Source: Oscillatoriales cyanobacterium (GTDB lineage: Bacteria > Cyanobacteriota > Cyanobacteriia > Cyanobacteriales > Microcoleaceae). Taken from it: a DNA stretch of 64,000 nucleotides. The DNA lies in the NCBI GenBank assembly GCA_004293365.1, contig RDYN01000008.1:16625-80624 (forward strand), read 5' to 3'. Below the pieces are notes generated by a model. That model was given only the letters and a program-made list of their open reading frames with translations. It was not told the DNA's origin and did not search any database. How positions within the stretch are numbered: position 1 is the first letter of the stretch; each line of letters opens with the position of its first letter. Made by a program: the position numbers and the translations under genes. Of this stretch, positions 63,105 through 64,000 are shown piece by piece.

Positions 63105-63234
63105 AAGCTTTCTCCTGGTCCAAACAGGAGCAAAGGCTAGCAACAGCTAGCAGTTCGATTGAAGAGCCGCCCAGCGGCACCGTTAAATCCAGACCGTTGT
63201 TGTTTCTCTCTCAGTTTTATTAGGAGGAAATCCA

Positions 63235-63588
63235 ATGTCTCACTTTAGCACTCTGCGTACCAAAATCACTGATGCCGAAATCCTGAAAGCTTCCCTACGT
63301 GACTTGGGTATTTCAGTCAAGTCAGAAGCTGATGTTCGTGGCTATAATGGTCAGCGCGTTCGCTCCGACATCGTGGCGACTCTGGAAGGCGAATACGACC
63401 TGGGTTGGTCTCGCAATAGCGACGGTTCCTTTGATCTGATTGCAGACCTCTGGGGCGTTGCCAAAAAGCACAATCAAACTGAGTTAATTAACTCCATCAA
63501 CCAGAAGTACGCAGTTAACAAGACCTTGGCAGCAGTCAAGCAGCGCGGTTTGCAAAACGCCAACGTCAAGTTGGTAGTGCAAAATTAA
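63235..63588 (+). CDS. ycf35: Ycf35 (DUF1257) protein
   Basis: The 117-residue protein matches DUF1257/Ycf35: MSHFSTLRTKITDAEILKAS at the start, the RSDIVATLEGEYDLGWSRNS strand and KYAVNKTLAAVKQRGL near the end. It is conserved in cyanobacteria and algal plastids, but its function is unknown. TAGGAGGAAATCC gives a strong ribosome-binding site. It follows the Ycf46-type gene by 130 bases and is closed by a clear terminator, so the two probably form one transcription unit. Confidence 0.92.
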   Translation: MSHFSTLRTKITDAEILKASLRDLGISVKSEADVRGYNGQRVRSDIVATLEGEYDLGWSRNSDGSFDLIADLWGVAKKHNQTELINSINQKYAVNKTLAAVKQRGLQNANVKLVVQN

Positions 63589-63611
63589 TAACTCTGCGTG
63601 TTTCTAAGCTT

Positions 63612-63644
63612 GCGGGTTAACCAAATACTGGTTAACCCGTTTTT
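63612..63644 (+). terminator. Rho-independent terminator of ycf35
   Basis: CGGGTTAACCA and TGGTTAACCCG form a perfect 11-bp stem around a five-base loop (AATAC), followed directly by TTTTTAG. It lies 24 bases after the ycf35 stop. Confidence 0.9.
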
Positions 63645-63701
63645 AGCTAGCTAGGATGTAGAGTGGTTTTTTTAGCCGCTACGCACTTTTTTGCAACCCC
63701 A

Positions 63702-63736
63702 AGCAGCAGCTTTCAATCTGAAAGTTGCTGCTTTTG
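63702..63736. terminator. Second hairpin with T run
   Basis: AGCAGCAGCTTTCA pairs with TGAAAGTTGCTGCT around a three-base loop and is followed by TTTTG; upstream A-rich sequence is poor. It probably serves the converging glycosyltransferase or backs up the first terminator. Confidence 0.65.
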
Positions 63737-63747
63737 TGCTTGACTAG

Positions 63748-64000
63748 CTAATGCTTCTGGCTAGTGTCGGCGGTACTTTTAGCGTCAATCATTTTATGAT
63801 AAATTTCAACAATTTTTTCTGCCTTTGGCTCCCATGCAAACTCTTTGGCTTTTGCGATACACTTAGCTGACATAACTTCCCGCAAACGATCGTCTTCGAC
63901 CAAAATCTGAATTTTATTTGTTAACTCCTGAGTAAGATACTCTCTAGAAGTTGGCTCTATTTTGAAACCAGTTTCTTCAGTTACGTATTCGGCGATACCG
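63748..64000 (-). CDS. Family 1 (GT4-type) glycosyltransferase, C-terminal end
   Basis: A minus-strand frame enters from the right edge and stops at 63,748-63,750. The 84 codons read GIAEYVTEETGFKIEPTSRE, then LREVMSAKCIAKAKEFAWEP and KAEKIVEIYHKMI. The E-x7-E-like end of the donor site and the closing amphipathic helix (xxFxWxxxAxxxxxIY) are typical of GT-B glycosyltransferases of group 1. The main part lies outside the window. It probably belongs to a polysaccharide cluster. Confidence 0.82.
   Translation of the reverse strand, partial: GIAEYVTEETGFKIEPTSREYLTQELTNKIQILVEDDRLREVMSAKCIAKAKEFAWEPKAEKIVEIYHKMIDAKSTADTSQKH

Overview
The window looks like chromosomal DNA of a filamentous, non-heterocystous cyanobacterium of the Oscillatoria/Microcoleus/Phormidium type. 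The signs are very frequent GCGATCGC (HIP1) octamers, a phytochrome and a cyanobacteriochrome GAF protein, a high-light-inducible protein, Ycf46 and Ycf35, XisH/XisI, HAF/RTX and PEP-CTERM proteins, and many short dispersed and heptameric repeats. The genus is an inference from gene content; no rRNA or tRNA gene was seen.

Layout. 1-11 kb: signalling genes (a partial PAS sensor, a LuxR-type regulator, a Cph2-type phytochrome with GGDEF-EAL output, a single-domain receiver), a GH13 enzyme with a decayed paralogue 7 kb away, and small DUF2267, DUF2294 and BON proteins. 11-18 kb: retropepsin-like protease, uvrA, a non-autonomous inverted-repeat element with target duplication, a stand-alone DXCF cyanobacteriochrome GAF protein, an alpha/beta hydrolase and an HLIP. 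18-26.7 kb, all genes on the + strand: an apparent zinc-limitation island. It holds a CxCC-less COG0523-like GTPase, two metallophosphoesterase-fold proteins with altered metal sites, a Crp-type regulator, a canonical His-rich COG0523 protein, folE, a broken hisI and a metal-site-variant hemB. Three Zur/Fur-type palindromes lie in front of the two COG0523-type genes and hemB. The hisI copy is split by an IS200/IS605-type TnpB element whose ends can be placed to the base.

26.9-35.3 kb: an RTX/HAF repeat protein, a vanadium haloperoxidase-like protein, a GT-C membrane glycosyltransferase, a secreted glycoside hydrolase and a second TnpB. 35.6-41.1 kb: one giant CBS-PAS-GAF hybrid histidine kinase. 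41.4-51.6 kb: all five genes of a branched-chain/neutral amino-acid ABC importer on the minus strand, interspersed with a methyltransferase, a PEP-CTERM protein, a Uma2 nuclease and an xisH/xisI pair whose xisH carries an 8-bp duplication frameshift. 51.8-53.4 kb: two toxin-antitoxin modules (DUF1778/GNAT intact; MNT intact but HEPN frameshifted). 53.4-61 kb: surface-polysaccharide genes (FAD oxidoreductase, glycosyltransferases, GHMP sugar kinase, nucleotidyltransferase) and a Dps. 61-64 kb: RHH protein, Ycf46-type AAA+ ATPase with a damaged 5' end, Ycf35, and the 3' end of a glycosyltransferase.

Two themes stand out. One is a metal-sparing locus with unusual enzyme variants that appears to be in partial decay. 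The other is an unusual number of recent lesions (hisI, xisH, HEPN, ycf46, the GH13 paralogue) together with dense palindromic and tandem repeats, some of which have been captured into the ends of coding sequences.
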